64,000 bases of DNA from CAZEBW01 sp964510205 (GTDB lineage Bacteria > Chloroflexota > Anaerolineae > VGOG01). Position 1 is the stretch's first letter. The number at the start of each line of letters is the position of its first letter. Below are positions 49,619 through 57,623 of the stretch, piece after piece. Location of the stretch: NCBI GenBank assembly GCA_964510205.1, contig CAZEBW010000009.1, positions 1 through 64,000 of the forward strand, in the 5' to 3' direction. The position numbers were made by a program, and so were the translations under genes. The notes beneath the pieces were generated by a model. That model was not told the origin of the DNA and did no database searches. It was given only the letters and a program-made list of their open reading frames with translations.

Positions 49619-51748
49619 ATGAAACGATTGTTCGGATGCGCAATGGTTATGTTAGCTCTTCTCGTTGTCTTGGCCATCGTTCTGGCCTGTGGGAACGGAA
49701 TATACAGCCCTTCCCCATCCCCACCCACGCCCAGCCCCACGCCGGAGCCCACGCCCGAACCACGACACACGGGCGCTCCCCCACCAGAGGAGACAGCGAC
49801 TGCAACCGCTGTCCCATCCACGCCCCTGCCATCCCCCGCCACAGAAGAAACGCCCACAGACACACCCGTGCCAACGCCGACCACCGAACCGCCAACGCCC
49901 AGCCCTGAGCCCTCGCCCACCGGGGAGGCGCCCACCCCCACGCCTCCGGCGAGCCAGGAGCCGCCCGACCTGACCGTTGCCGTGCAGTCCCCCAGCGGCG
50001 AGGCGTTGAACAGCGTGGTTGACGGCAACGGCCTGCTTCTCGTCGCCCGCCTGGACAATCCGACGGACGCGCCTGTCGAGGGCGCCGTGCAGTTTGTCCT
50101 GGACGACACTGCGGTTGAGCCTATGGCCACTTGCCAGCTCCAGGCAGCGCCTGGCTCAAGCGGCGCCTGCACAGCGGTCGCGTCCGCCGATGGTTGGGCC
50201 TGGCAGAATCGCCAGCGTGTTCAAAAACGCAGCCTGCTGGCCACGCTAGAACAGCACCAGCTCGCGGCCTCGATCAGTGTCAGCGTGCAGCCCAAGCCCG
50301 TGGTGCTGGTGCACGGCACAAACTCCGGGGCCTGGGCGTGGCAGGCATGGACCGGTGCGGACGGGTTCCTGGCCGCCCAGGGACTGCGCGGTTTCGCCGT
50401 GGGCGATGGACAATTTGGCATTGAACCGATGAACATCGGCGATTTCAACCAACCGCGCCAACCCACCAACACCATCGCTGAGAACGCCGCCATCCTGGCC
50501 CGCTACGTGGAAGCCGTCCGACAGGCCACAGGCGCTGAGCGGGTGGACGTCGTAAGCCACAGCGCGGGGGGACTCGTCTCCCGCCACTACGTTGCCACCC
50601 TGATGCCCGTGGTGGAACGTGCGGGGCTGCCGTCCGTGCCAGCGGTAAACCAGTTATACATGCTGGGAACTCCCAACGCGGGCACGACCTGCGCCATCCT
50701 ACCGGCCATCCTGGGTCTGTACGCCCCAGCCTCGGCACAGATGACGCCATCCTACACCCAGAACATCTTCAACCACGACATCAACGACTCGCGGGGCGTC
50801 CCCTTCTTGGTCCTGGCTGGCGATCCCATCCGCGACTACACCGCCCTGGTGTGCACCACGGTGCCCACCGACGTGTACGTGTCTGTAGCCAGCGCCGCCG
50901 CCTCCATTCCCGTCATCGCTACCCAAATGCCGGTGCTTCACGGGGAACAGATCACGTCGCCCGAGGCGTTCGACGCCGTGTTTCGCAGCCTGGCCCGCAG
51001 CCCGGATGAATACCCCATTCCCCTTCCCACGGCGCCCGCTCCGTCCCAGAGGACGCCAGTTGAGTCCACTGGCAACAGCTTACAGATCGCCGCCCTCGAA
51101 AGCGGGACGCTGGACCCAGAGAAGCCCACCACCCTGCGTCTTGACGTGGACAAGGCCGAGGCCATGAGCGTCGTGCTTTACACCCCCGGCCAGGACGTGG
51201 GCATGACCCTCACCACCAGCCGCGACCGCGAAATCGCCCCGGAGACGGTTGCCAGCCAGCCCGACGTCACCCTGCGCAAGGAAGACGATCCGAGCACGCC
51301 CGTGAGCAAGGGCTTTCGCATCGCGAACCCGGAGACGGGCGCGTGGGAGGTGCAGTTGACCTCCACGGCCAAGCTGCCCAAAGCGGGGAGCCTGTGGGCG
51401 GTGGCCGTGTTCGTGGAGAGCGACCTGCGGCTGACGGGCGAGGCCCGCCCAGCGGCCGTCCAGCCAGGCGAGGCCGTCGTGCTGCGGGCCGTGCTGACCG
51501 GCCCCGGCGACGCCGCCAGCACCCAGGTGAAGGCCGTGATTCGCGACACGGGAGGCCAGGTGGTGGCCGAGACGCCTCTGTTCGACAATGGCGCTCACCA
51601 GGACGACAAGGCTGGCGACGGCGTGTTCGCGGCCGCGTGGAAAGCCCCGGCCCCTGGCGTGTACACCGCTACCCTCACCGCCGTGGGCCAGCGCTCGGAT
51701 GGCGTGCCGTTTCAGAGAGTGGCGGTTGTTGCAGTGCAAGTCAAGTGA
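49619..51748 (+). CDS. Secreted lipase-like alpha/beta hydrolase lipoprotein
   Basis: A 709-residue surface protein. The signal peptide ends VLAC (lipobox), followed by a Pro/Thr-rich stalk to about residue 120 and a beta domain (DLTVAVQSPSGEAL). The hydrolase has oxyanion motif VVLVHGTNSGAW and nucleophile VVSHSAGGLVSRHY. From about residue 480 beta-sandwich domains follow, with DDKAGDGVFAAAWKAPAPG near the end. It probably hydrolyses lipids or esters outside the cell. ATG 49619 has AGGAGG. A 19-bp palindrome encodes TPVESTG in the linker after the hydrolase domain. Confidence 0.88.
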   Translation: MKRLFGCAMVMLALLVVLAIVLACGNGIYSPSPSPPTPSPTPEPTPEPRHTGAPPPEETATATAVPSTPLPSPATEETPTDTPVPTPTTEPPTPSPEPSPTGEAPTPTPPASQEPPDLTVAVQSPSGEALNSVVDGNGLLLVARLDNPTDAPVEGAVQFVLDDTAVEPMATCQLQAAPGSSGACTAVASADGWAWQNRQRVQKRSLLATLEQHQLAASISVSVQPKPVVLVHGTNSGAWAWQAWTGADGFLAAQGLRGFAVGDGQFGIEPMNIGDFNQPRQPTNTIAENAAILARYVEAVRQATGAERVDVVSHSAGGLVSRHYVATLMPVVERAGLPSVPAVNQLYMLGTPNAGTTCAILPAILGLYAPASAQMTPSYTQNIFNHDINDSRGVPFLVLAGDPIRDYTALVCTTVPTDVYVSVASAAASIPVIATQMPVLHGEQITSPEAFDAVFRSLARSPDEYPIPLPTAPAPSQRTPVESTGNSLQIAALESGTLDPEKPTTLRLDVDKAEAMSVVLYTPGQDVGMTLTTSRDREIAPETVASQPDVTLRKEDDPSTPVSKGFRIANPETGAWEVQLTSTAKLPKAGSLWAVAVFVESDLRLTGEARPAAVQPGEAVVLRAVLTGPGDAASTQVKAVIRDTGGQVVAETPLFDNGAHQDDKAGDGVFAAAWKAPAPGVYTATLTAVGQRSDGVPFQRVAVVAVQVK
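51055..51073. repeat. 19-bp palindrome inside the lipase-like gene
   Basis: GCCAGTTGAGTCCACTGGC, one base different from the copy in hypD. It is read in the frame giving TPVESTG. Confidence 0.85.
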
Positions 51749-51785
51749 GACGCCTCCTCTTGGCAGTTTTTGGCAGCCTTTGCCC

Positions 51786-51837
51786 TTGCAATGGCAGCCC
51801 CTTTGTGGTTTAATAGAATAGAATCACAAAGGGGCTG
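51786..51837 (+). promoter_or_regulatory. Promoter overlapping a 13-bp hairpin
   Basis: TTGCAA (51786-51791), 17 bp and TTTAAT (51809-51814). CAGCCCCTTTGTG (51795-51807) pairs with CACAAAGGGGCTG (51825-51837), possibly the terminator of the lipase gene. Confidence 0.55.
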
Positions 51838-51898
51838 TTCCTTGCCTCACAGCGATAGACCCATACGCCGGTCAACAAATCGTCAAAGGGAGATAAAC

Positions 51899-52267
51899 GT
51901 GACCCAGGTTCAACATACATCGTTACGCTCAGCAGCGCGGGTTCTGATGATCATCACCATCGTCTTCTGGCTGTGGTTCGGCATCGGCTCGGCCTACGCG
52001 GAGAACGCGGGGCTATTCAACTGGCTGATGCACATCCTGGCGCCAGCGGGCATCTTCGCCCTGAGCACACTCGTCGCCTGGCGCTGGGAGGGCATCGGTG
52101 GAGCGATGCTGGCGCTGGAGGGCCTAGCCGCCCTGGGCTTCGTCGTGCGCGCCTTTCTCCTGGGGAACTTCACCGCCTCGACTCTACTGCTCATGTGTCT
52201 GACCCTGGGCCTCCCTCCGCTGGCGGCGAGAATCCTGTTCCTGATCTGCTGGCAGCGATCGAGGTGA
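51899..52267 (+). CDS. Small integral membrane protein
   Basis: A 122-residue protein with about four hydrophobic helices (VLMIITIVFWLWFGIG, LAPAGIFALSTLVAWRW, MLALEGLAALGFVV, STLLLMCLTLGLPPLAA). GTG 51899 follows AAAGGGAG at 6 nt. The AWRWEGIGG segment recalls a family of small Chloroflexota/Firmicutes membrane proteins with no assigned role. No functional link to neighbours is evident. Confidence 0.75.
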   Translation: MTQVQHTSLRSAARVLMIITIVFWLWFGIGSAYAENAGLFNWLMHILAPAGIFALSTLVAWRWEGIGGAMLALEGLAALGFVVRAFLLGNFTASTLLLMCLTLGLPPLAARILFLICWQRSR

Positions 52268-52276
52268 GTCTTTGAA

Positions 52277-52325
52277 CGTGTTGCGTATTGCGTATTGCGT
52301 GCGCATGATACGAAACACGCAATAC
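52277..52325. repeat. TGCGTAT heptamer array with inverted partner
   Basis: Two TGCGTAT units and TGCGTG, then ACACGCAATACGG. It has the same direct-then-inverted design as the arrays at 18918, 33213 and 42930. Confidence 0.7.
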
Positions 52326-52341
52326 GGAATGAGGGATTATA

Positions 52342-53634
52342 ATGCGGCTTGAAGGTTTCCTCAGGACCCAACTCCAGAGATCGTTGACCAAACAGAGTGA
52401 TGTTGCCCTAACAAGCAAGGTTCCCTCACTGGAGAGCAGCTTTCAGGACATTGACGAACTCGGCCTTTATCTCCACATTCCCTTCTGCCGCCAAATCTGC
52501 CCTTACTGCCCTTACAACAAGGAGATGTATCATCCTGAGGTAGCGAAGAGATACGCCGACGCGGTTAAGAAAGAGATTGACATCTATGCTGAGCTGATTG
52601 GCAACAGACCCGTGACCTCTTTCTACATCGGCGGCGGAACACCCACCACCATGCTCTACAGCGGGCTGGACAGGATTCTGGAGCACGTCTTTGCAGCCTT
52701 CAACATGCAGTGCGACGTTCACATGGAGAGCCATCCCAATGACTTGACCGTGGACAATCTCCAGGCTATCAGCTCCCTCGGCGTGGGGCACCTGAGTATC
52801 GGCGTGGAGGCGCTTCAGGACCACCACCTGAAGGCCCTGCGCAGGCCGTACTCTGTCCAGCAGGTCATGGCCGCCGTCGGTCGGGCGGCTGCCAACGGAT
52901 TCAAGTGCGTCAATGCCGATTTCATTTTCGCCTTGCCGGGCCAGACCTGCGGCGAGGTTGAGCAGGCTGGCCAGGCCCTGATTGAGATGGGCGTTGATCA
53001 GGTAGCTGCTTATCCGCTGTTCAGATTCCCCTACACCCAACTGGGCCAAGCGGCCAACGGGCATAACCACGACATCGGCCGCATCTTCAGACGAAGAAAG
53101 ATGCTGGGCATCCTGGAGAGGATTTTCTATGGCGCGGGCTACGAAAGAACCTCCGTTTGGGCCTTCACCAGGATAGGCGTGACAAGGTACTGTTCCGTGA
53201 CCGTTCCCTTATACGTGGGCCTGGGCGCCAGCGGAGGCTCCTATCTCAAGGACGTTTTCTACCTCAACACCTTCAACGTTGCCGAGTACATCAAGGCCCT
53301 CGAAAATGGGAGGCTGCCCATCGCCCTGTCCCTCGATCTAACAGAGAACATGCAGATGGCGGGCTGGCTGTACTGGCGAATCTATGAGACCAGGTTCAAA
53401 AGAAGCGATTTCCAGAGAAGATTTGGCCAGGAATTCGATAGGGTCTACGGGAAGTACATGAGGCTGTTCTCTCTCCTCGGATTCTTGAAGAAAGATGATG
53501 GGGATGAGATCGTTCTCTCCGACAACGGCACATATTGGCTTCACGTGTTACAGGACCTGTTCTCCATAGAATACATCAGCCAGCTCTGGGGGATGTCCAA
53601 GCAGGAGCCCTGGCCGGAGAAGGTGGTGTTGTGA
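52342..53634 (+). CDS. HemN/HemW-like radical SAM protein
   Basis: A 430-residue radical SAM enzyme of the coproporphyrinogen-oxidase-like group. The cluster motif is LHIPFCRQICPYCPYNKE (CxxxCxxC), with SFYIGGGTPT and GVEALQDHHLKALRR. Homologues include HemN, the haem chaperone HemW, and haem-degrading ChuW/HutW. The PYCPYNK sequence and RFPYTQLG are closer to the last type in my memory, but no haem-uptake genes are present, so the substrate is open. ATG 52342 has GAGGG upstream. Confidence 0.85.
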   Translation: MRLEGFLRTQLQRSLTKQSDVALTSKVPSLESSFQDIDELGLYLHIPFCRQICPYCPYNKEMYHPEVAKRYADAVKKEIDIYAELIGNRPVTSFYIGGGTPTTMLYSGLDRILEHVFAAFNMQCDVHMESHPNDLTVDNLQAISSLGVGHLSIGVEALQDHHLKALRRPYSVQQVMAAVGRAAANGFKCVNADFIFALPGQTCGEVEQAGQALIEMGVDQVAAYPLFRFPYTQLGQAANGHNHDIGRIFRRRKMLGILERIFYGAGYERTSVWAFTRIGVTRYCSVTVPLYVGLGASGGSYLKDVFYLNTFNVAEYIKALENGRLPIALSLDLTENMQMAGWLYWRIYETRFKRSDFQRRFGQEFDRVYGKYMRLFSLLGFLKKDDGDEIVLSDNGTYWLHVLQDLFSIEYISQLWGMSKQEPWPEKVVL

Positions 53635-53640
53635 GGGGAA

Positions 53641-53672
53641 ACTCCCGCCACAGCTACCGCTGTTGCGGGAGT
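53641..53672. terminator. Hairpin after the radical SAM gene
   Basis: ACTCCCGC..ACAGC pairs with GCTGT..GCGGGAGT around TACC. There is no long T-run. Confidence 0.55.
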
Positions 53673-53729
53673 AGTTGAACCTCCCGCCAATAAAAATGGT
53701 ACTATTGATGGATCACCACGAGGGGAGGG

Positions 53730-54152
53730 ATGGCCGTGATCCTCAGAGTGTGGGATGTGACCTTTGTGGTGAAAGACCTGGACCGAGCGGTGGACTTCTA
53801 CGAGAACGTTCTGGGGCTGCCGAAGAAGTACCAGTTCTCTAGCTACGCCGGCTTCGACTGCGGCGGGGTGGAGATCGGCTTGGCGCCAGGCCGCACAAAC
53901 GAGGTGCAAGAAGATGCGCCCTGCGTGGACTTCCTGGTGCGGGACGTGGACGAAGCCCACCGCACACTGGGCGAGCGGGGCGTCCGCTTCCTCAAGGAGC
54001 CCCACGACACGCTGTGGGGCAGCCGCGTTGCCCTGTTCCCCGACCCAGACGGCAACGTGCTGCAGTTGGTGCAGATAGACTGGCCCAGGTACTTCGCCGT
54101 CTGCGCGCCGCAGTATATGGGCCAGTGGCGGCCCTGCAGGACCTGGACTTGA
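53730..54152 (+). CDS. VOC (glyoxalase/bleomycin-resistance fold) family protein
   Basis: A 140-residue VOC-fold protein. VKDLDRAVDFYENVLGLP at the N-terminus and FPDPDGNVLQLVQ near residue 110 mark the paired beta-alpha-beta-beta-beta modules. The true domain ends near LVQID. The last twenty-odd residues (FAVCAPQYMGQWRPCRTWT) come from a fusion junction into remains of an ABC transporter gene read out of frame, so the original C-terminus may be lost. Function unknown (dioxygenase, lyase or binding protein). Confidence 0.8.
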   Translation: MAVILRVWDVTFVVKDLDRAVDFYENVLGLPKKYQFSSYAGFDCGGVEIGLAPGRTNEVQEDAPCVDFLVRDVDEAHRTLGERGVRFLKEPHDTLWGSRVALFPDPDGNVLQLVQIDWPRYFAVCAPQYMGQWRPCRTWT

Positions 54153-54513
54153 CCGTCGAGACGGGAACCATCTTCGGCTTCCTGGGGCCGAACGGGGCCG
54201 GCAAGACCACCACCATCCGTCTGCTGGTGGGGCTGGCCAGGCCCACCAGCGGGCGAGGCTGGGTGGCCGGGCACGAAGTGACCGCCGACGGGGAAGCCGC
54301 CCGCCGCTTGATCGGCTACCTCCCCGAAGAGCCAGCCTTCTACCCCTGGATGAGCGGGTCGGCCACTACATGCCCACCGCGCTGCTGGGATGGGCGCGGG
54401 CCCTAATGATCGGGGCTGGCGAACCGGCCTGGGGCGCGCTGGCCGTCAGCCTGGGGGGCATCGTCGCCTGCCTGGGCGCCGCGCTGATGGCGTTCGAGCG
54501 GCAAGAACTGTAA
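54113..54513 (+). pseudogene. Remnant of an ABC-2 type exporter (ATPase middle fused to permease end)
   Basis: From 54113 one frame reads VYGPVAALQDLDLTVETG, then Walker A FLGPNGAGKTTTIRLL and YLPEEPAFYPWMSG, an ABC-2 (CcmA-like) ATPase without its start and without LSGGQ or Walker B. At about 54345-54365 the sequence jumps to another frame reading GHYMPTALLGWARALMIGAG and ending AFERQEL, a typical ABC-2 permease C-terminus. A deletion therefore removed most of both genes, and a second junction fused the remains to the VOC gene. No function is expected. Confidence 0.82.
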
Positions 54514-54554
54514 TCACGAAAGCTGCAACGCACGACACGAACAGCCATACCAAG

Positions 54555-54586
54555 AAAAAAACCGATCTGCCCCAAAACAGATCGGT
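54555..54586 (-). terminator. Intrinsic terminator of tRNA-Asp
   Basis: ACCGATCTG (54561-54569) pairs with CAGATCGGT (54578-54586). A T-run (complement of 54555-54560) follows on the minus strand. Confidence 0.9.
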
Positions 54587-54590
54587 CTTC

Positions 54591-54667
54591 TGGCGGGAGC
54601 GACGGGATTCGAACCCGCGATCTTCGGCTTGACAGGCCGACATGTTAGGCCACTACACTACGCCCCC
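54591..54667 (-). tRNA. tRNA-Asp (GTC)
   Basis: A 77-nt tRNA including encoded CCA. Acceptor GGGGGCG pairs with CGCTCCC (one G-T), anticodon loop CTGTCAA gives GTC, and the T arm has GGGTTCGAATCCC. A strong terminator follows. Confidence 0.96.
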
Positions 54668-54704
54668 ATACGGCGATACATGATAGCACAGAAAGCGTTT
54701 TTCG

Positions 54705-55334
54705 TCAAGTCGCACCCAGCTCCACCACCGAAGGCAAGAATAGCAAGACCACGTTGACCATGGCGTGGCAGCTCATGCTCGCACTCAAGCCATAGCGCTG
54801 GCACACGTAACCATAGACAAAGCCCAAGAGCGCCATGGCCACGATCACGGCAATCAGCACGGCAGGAAAGCCGCTGAGGCCAGGCAAGAAGAGGATGCCC
54901 TGGCCCAGGCCGTAGAGCAAAGCCGCGACCACCAAGCCTCGCTCCCGCTGCAAGTAGCCTCGGAAATAGAGCCCCTCGATGGGCGCGGCGAGGAGCACCA
55001 GATTCTGAAAAAGGGCCGGCTCGCTGGTCGAAGGGAAAAGCCTGGCCGAGGTGTTTCTGAGAACATCCCCGGCCAACAGCAACAGCGGCAAGGAGATGAC
55101 CAGGCCAACGACGGCCCCACGTCCCAGATTGATCAGGCTGTACTGGGCGTCTATGGCCTTCTCCTCGGCGTAGAGCAGGCTGATGCCCAACAGCGCCAGC
55201 CACAGCACGAGCAAGCGAGCTTCTCGCCCTATCTGCAAAGTTCCCAAACCGACCACCGCGAAGATCAGGAAGGTCAAATAGGGGTCAACTCTGGCCAAAC
55301 TGTATCGCTTCTTCTTACCCCGCTTGGGACTCAC
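54705..55334 (-). CDS. CPBP (CAAX-protease-like) membrane protein with degenerate motifs
   Basis: A 209-residue protein with about six membrane helices, matching the CPBP/Rce1 intramembrane protease family. Motif 3 (CHAMVN) is intact. Motif 1 reads EGLYFRG instead of EExxxRG, and motif 2 reads YGLGQ where a FxxxH is expected, so catalysis is doubtful. The GTG start overlaps the stop of the aldolase gene (GTGA), so the two are translationally coupled. Confidence 0.8.
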   Translation of the reverse strand: MSPKRGKKKRYSLARVDPYLTFLIFAVVGLGTLQIGREARLLVLWLALLGISLLYAEEKAIDAQYSLINLGRGAVVGLVISLPLLLLAGDVLRNTSARLFPSTSEPALFQNLVLLAAPIEGLYFRGYLQRERGLVVAALLYGLGQGILFLPGLSGFPAVLIAVIVAMALLGFVYGYVCQRYGLSASMSCHAMVNVVLLFLPSVVELGAT

Positions 55335-56371
55335 AACGGCTCCATCACCTCTCGCGCTGCGGCCAGGGCTATCTCGATGTCGTCGGCCTCAATGCCGTGG
55401 TGGGTCACGGCCCGCAAGCGACGGCCTTCGATGGCCAACAGCTTCACGCCCCGCTCAGCCAATCTGGCCGCGAGCTCCGCCGGCGTCAGTCGCTCGCTGA
55501 CCAGCTCGAAGATGACGATGTTGGTCTGCACGCTGTCCAAATCAACGGCCAGCTCCGGCATCTCAGCCAGCCCCTCGGCCAGGCGGCGGGCGTTGGCGTG
55601 ATCCTCCGCCATACGATCCACCATCTGCTCCAGGGCCACGATGCCCGCCGCGGCGATGACGCCCGCCTGACGCATCCCGCCGCCCACGATCTTGCGGCTG
55701 CGCCGCGCCTCGTAGATGAAATCCTCATCTCCGCAGAGGAGCGAACCCACCGGAGCCGACAGGCCCTTGGATAGACAGAACTGCACCGAGTCCACGTCCG
55801 TCACCAGCTCTTTTACGTCAATTCCCAGCGCCACGGCGGCGTTGAAGACGCGCGCGCCGTCGAGATGGACAGCCAGGCCGTGACGATGCGCCAGATCGCA
55901 AACGGCTTGGGTATACTCCGGCGTGAGCACCGCCCCGCCGCAGCGGTTATGGGTGTTTTCCAGGCAGATCAGCCTGCTGCGGGGGAAGTGGACGTTTTCG
56001 GGACGGATAGCGGCTTCGACGTCGGCCAGGTTCAGCGTGCCGTCGGGCTGGTTGGGCACCGTACGAGGGTGAATACCCCCCAGCGCCGCCGAGCCGCCGG
56101 CCTCGTAGAGAAAGGTGTGGGATATGTGGCCCAAGATGAACTCATCCCCCCGTCCGCAGTGGGTCAGCAGAGCCACCAGATTTCCCATCGTGCCGCTGAC
56201 CACGTACAGCGCGGCTTCCTTGCCCAAGCGCTGGGCAGCCATCTCCTCCAGCCGATTGACGGTCGGGTCTTCCCCAAAAACGTCGTCGCCCACCTCAGCC
56301 CGATAGATGGCTTCGCGCATGGCCGGCGTGGGCAAGGTCACGGTGTCGCTTCTTAGGTCTACTATTCTCAC
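55331..56371 (-). CDS. ltaE: Low-specificity L-threonine aldolase
   Basis: A 346-residue PLP enzyme splitting L-threonine (or allo-threonine) to glycine and acetaldehyde. Starts RIVDLRSDTVTLPTPAMREA; GDDVFGEDPTVNRLE, HLDGARVFNA and the PLP-lysine motif FCLSKGLSAPVGSLL are diagnostic. GTG 56371 has GGGAGG 6 nt upstream. Fold-type I beta-eliminating relatives are less likely given these motifs. Confidence 0.95.
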   Translation of the reverse strand: MRIVDLRSDTVTLPTPAMREAIYRAEVGDDVFGEDPTVNRLEEMAAQRLGKEAALYVVSGTMGNLVALLTHCGRGDEFILGHISHTFLYEAGGSAALGGIHPRTVPNQPDGTLNLADVEAAIRPENVHFPRSRLICLENTHNRCGGAVLTPEYTQAVCDLAHRHGLAVHLDGARVFNAAVALGIDVKELVTDVDSVQFCLSKGLSAPVGSLLCGDEDFIYEARRSRKIVGGGMRQAGVIAAAGIVALEQMVDRMAEDHANARRLAEGLAEMPELAVDLDSVQTNIVIFELVSERLTPAELAARLAERGVKLLAIEGRRLRAVTHHGIEADDIEIALAAAREVMEPL

Positions 56372-56407
56372 GCTTTCCTCCCTGTGTTGATGATGCGTCT
56401 CTTATCA

Positions 56408-56560
56408 CGCGGGAAGTCCTCCTGAAGAACGCAGGTGGGAGTCCTCACTTGTTGAGGGGCTCGCGGCCCGCAAACTGGCAGCCCGGTGGGAACAAGCCGA
56501 ACAAGTTCGGGACTCCGTCGCTGCCGGGTGGGAATCCGTCCTACAATACGACGTTTTTCA
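56408..56560. repeat. Palindrome-rich intergenic region with shared word
   Basis: It starts with CGCGGGAAGTCCTCCT (56408-56423). GCCCGGTGGGAA and GCCGGGTGGGAA form a direct repeat, and GAACAAG/CAAGTTC and GGGACTCCG motifs recall the hairpin at 28616. No gene is supported. Confidence 0.5.
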
Positions 56561-56599
56561 ACGAAGCTCAGGAGACCTCGCCCACCGGAAGAACCCCCA

Positions 56600-57412
56600 C
56601 TAGTACTTCTTGACCACCGCCCGGTAGGTGCGTGGTTGGCGGCACTGCAACAACTGAGACTCCTCGCGATTTTTCCGAACATCGTTCAGGTCAATGCGAG
56701 CCACCCCATAGCCCTCGATGCCCTCTTCAACGGAGACGTGCACCTCCCCCCGTGGGCCAACGACCATGCTTTGGCCAAAGAAGGCGTAGGTGTATTCCTC
56801 TCCCACGCGATTGGCAGCGGCCACAAAGAGTGAGTTCTCTAGCGCTCTGGCCCGTACATAAGTCCGCCACTCCTCCGCATCGGGCTGAGCCCAGTTGGCG
56901 CAGCAGACCAGCAGTTCCGCCCCGCCCAAAGCCAGGCTGCGGGCCACCTCGGGAAAAGCCAGGTCCCAGCCGATCACGAAACCAACCTGGCCAAACCTCG
57001 TCTCGAAGACGTGATAGCGATAGCCGGCGCGAAAAGCCAACCGCTCCTCACCTCGCAGATGCACCTTGTGGTATTGGCCGATGAGCTCGCCGTCGGGACC
57101 GATCAAAATGGCCGCGTCGTAGAGGATGCTCTCCACGTCCTTCTTGGTCACCATCCCGAAAGCGATGTGGGTGTTGAACTCGGCCGCTCGCTGTGCCAAC
57201 AGGTTGACGGTGGGGCCCGGCACCCGCTCAGCCAGATCGGTAAAGCGCACGCCACATTCATAGCCAGTGGTGACCAACTCGGGAAACACCACCAGTTCAA
57301 CCTCTTGCTCGCTGCAGATCTTCTCAATGAAATTCGACATCCGCACCAGGTTCTCGCCAACGTCAGCCAGAAGCGGATTCATCTGCACCACGGCAACTCT
57401 GATTTCTGTCAT
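56600..57412 (-). CDS. Nitrilase-superfamily protein lacking the catalytic cysteine
   Basis: A 270-residue carbon-nitrogen hydrolase fold protein starting MTEIRVAVVQMNP. The Glu motif (VVFPELVTTGY) and Lys motif (YHKVHLRGEE) are present. Where active members read (V/I)CxDxxFPE, this reads VIGWDLAFPE, so Cys is replaced by Gly (codon GGC at 56971-56969). If not a sequencing error, it is probably non-catalytic. A GTG two codons upstream is an alternative start. It has a good promoter at 57484. Confidence 0.88.
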   Translation of the reverse strand: MTEIRVAVVQMNPLLADVGENLVRMSNFIEKICSEQEVELVVFPELVTTGYECGVRFTDLAERVPGPTVNLLAQRAAEFNTHIAFGMVTKKDVESILYDAAILIGPDGELIGQYHKVHLRGEERLAFRAGYRYHVFETRFGQVGFVIGWDLAFPEVARSLALGGAELLVCCANWAQPDAEEWRTYVRARALENSLFVAAANRVGEEYTYAFFGQSMVVGPRGEVHVSVEEGIEGYGVARIDLNDVRKNREESQLLQCRQPRTYRAVVKKY

Positions 57413-57455
57413 GATCACTTGACTCCTTTTAGCGTGATTCGTTTGCGTGCCACAT

Positions 57456-57484
57456 AGTATAACCACAATCCAGGTATTAGTCAA
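57456..57484 (-). promoter_or_regulatory. Promoter of the nitrilase-like gene
   Basis: Minus strand TTGACT (57484-57479), 17 bp and TATACT (57461-57456). Confidence 0.78.
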
Positions 57485-57490
57485 AAGGCG

Positions 57491-57607
57491 AGAGGCAACG
57501 AGGGAATGAGGGAACGAGGAAGTGGAAACGGCGTGATCCCCAATTCGCGAGGGGGAGATTGCGGCAATCCAAGGGATTGCTTCGGCAAAAAGACGCCTCG
57601 CAATGAC
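57491..57607. repeat. ACGAGGGA octamer array plus a truncated GTCATTGCGAG palindrome
   Basis: 57491-57527 holds degenerate ACGAGGGA/ATGAGGGA units. 57533-57607 is a GTCATTGCGAG-family element whose left end is missing but whose right end CGCCTCGCAATGAC is intact. Confidence 0.7.
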
Positions 57608-57623
57608 ACGGCCACCTTGTTTC

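Noticed and set aside
49255..49908. 217-codon frame across the lipase promoter and leader
   Set aside because: It overlaps the lipase start in another frame, crosses structured leader DNA and has no domain features.
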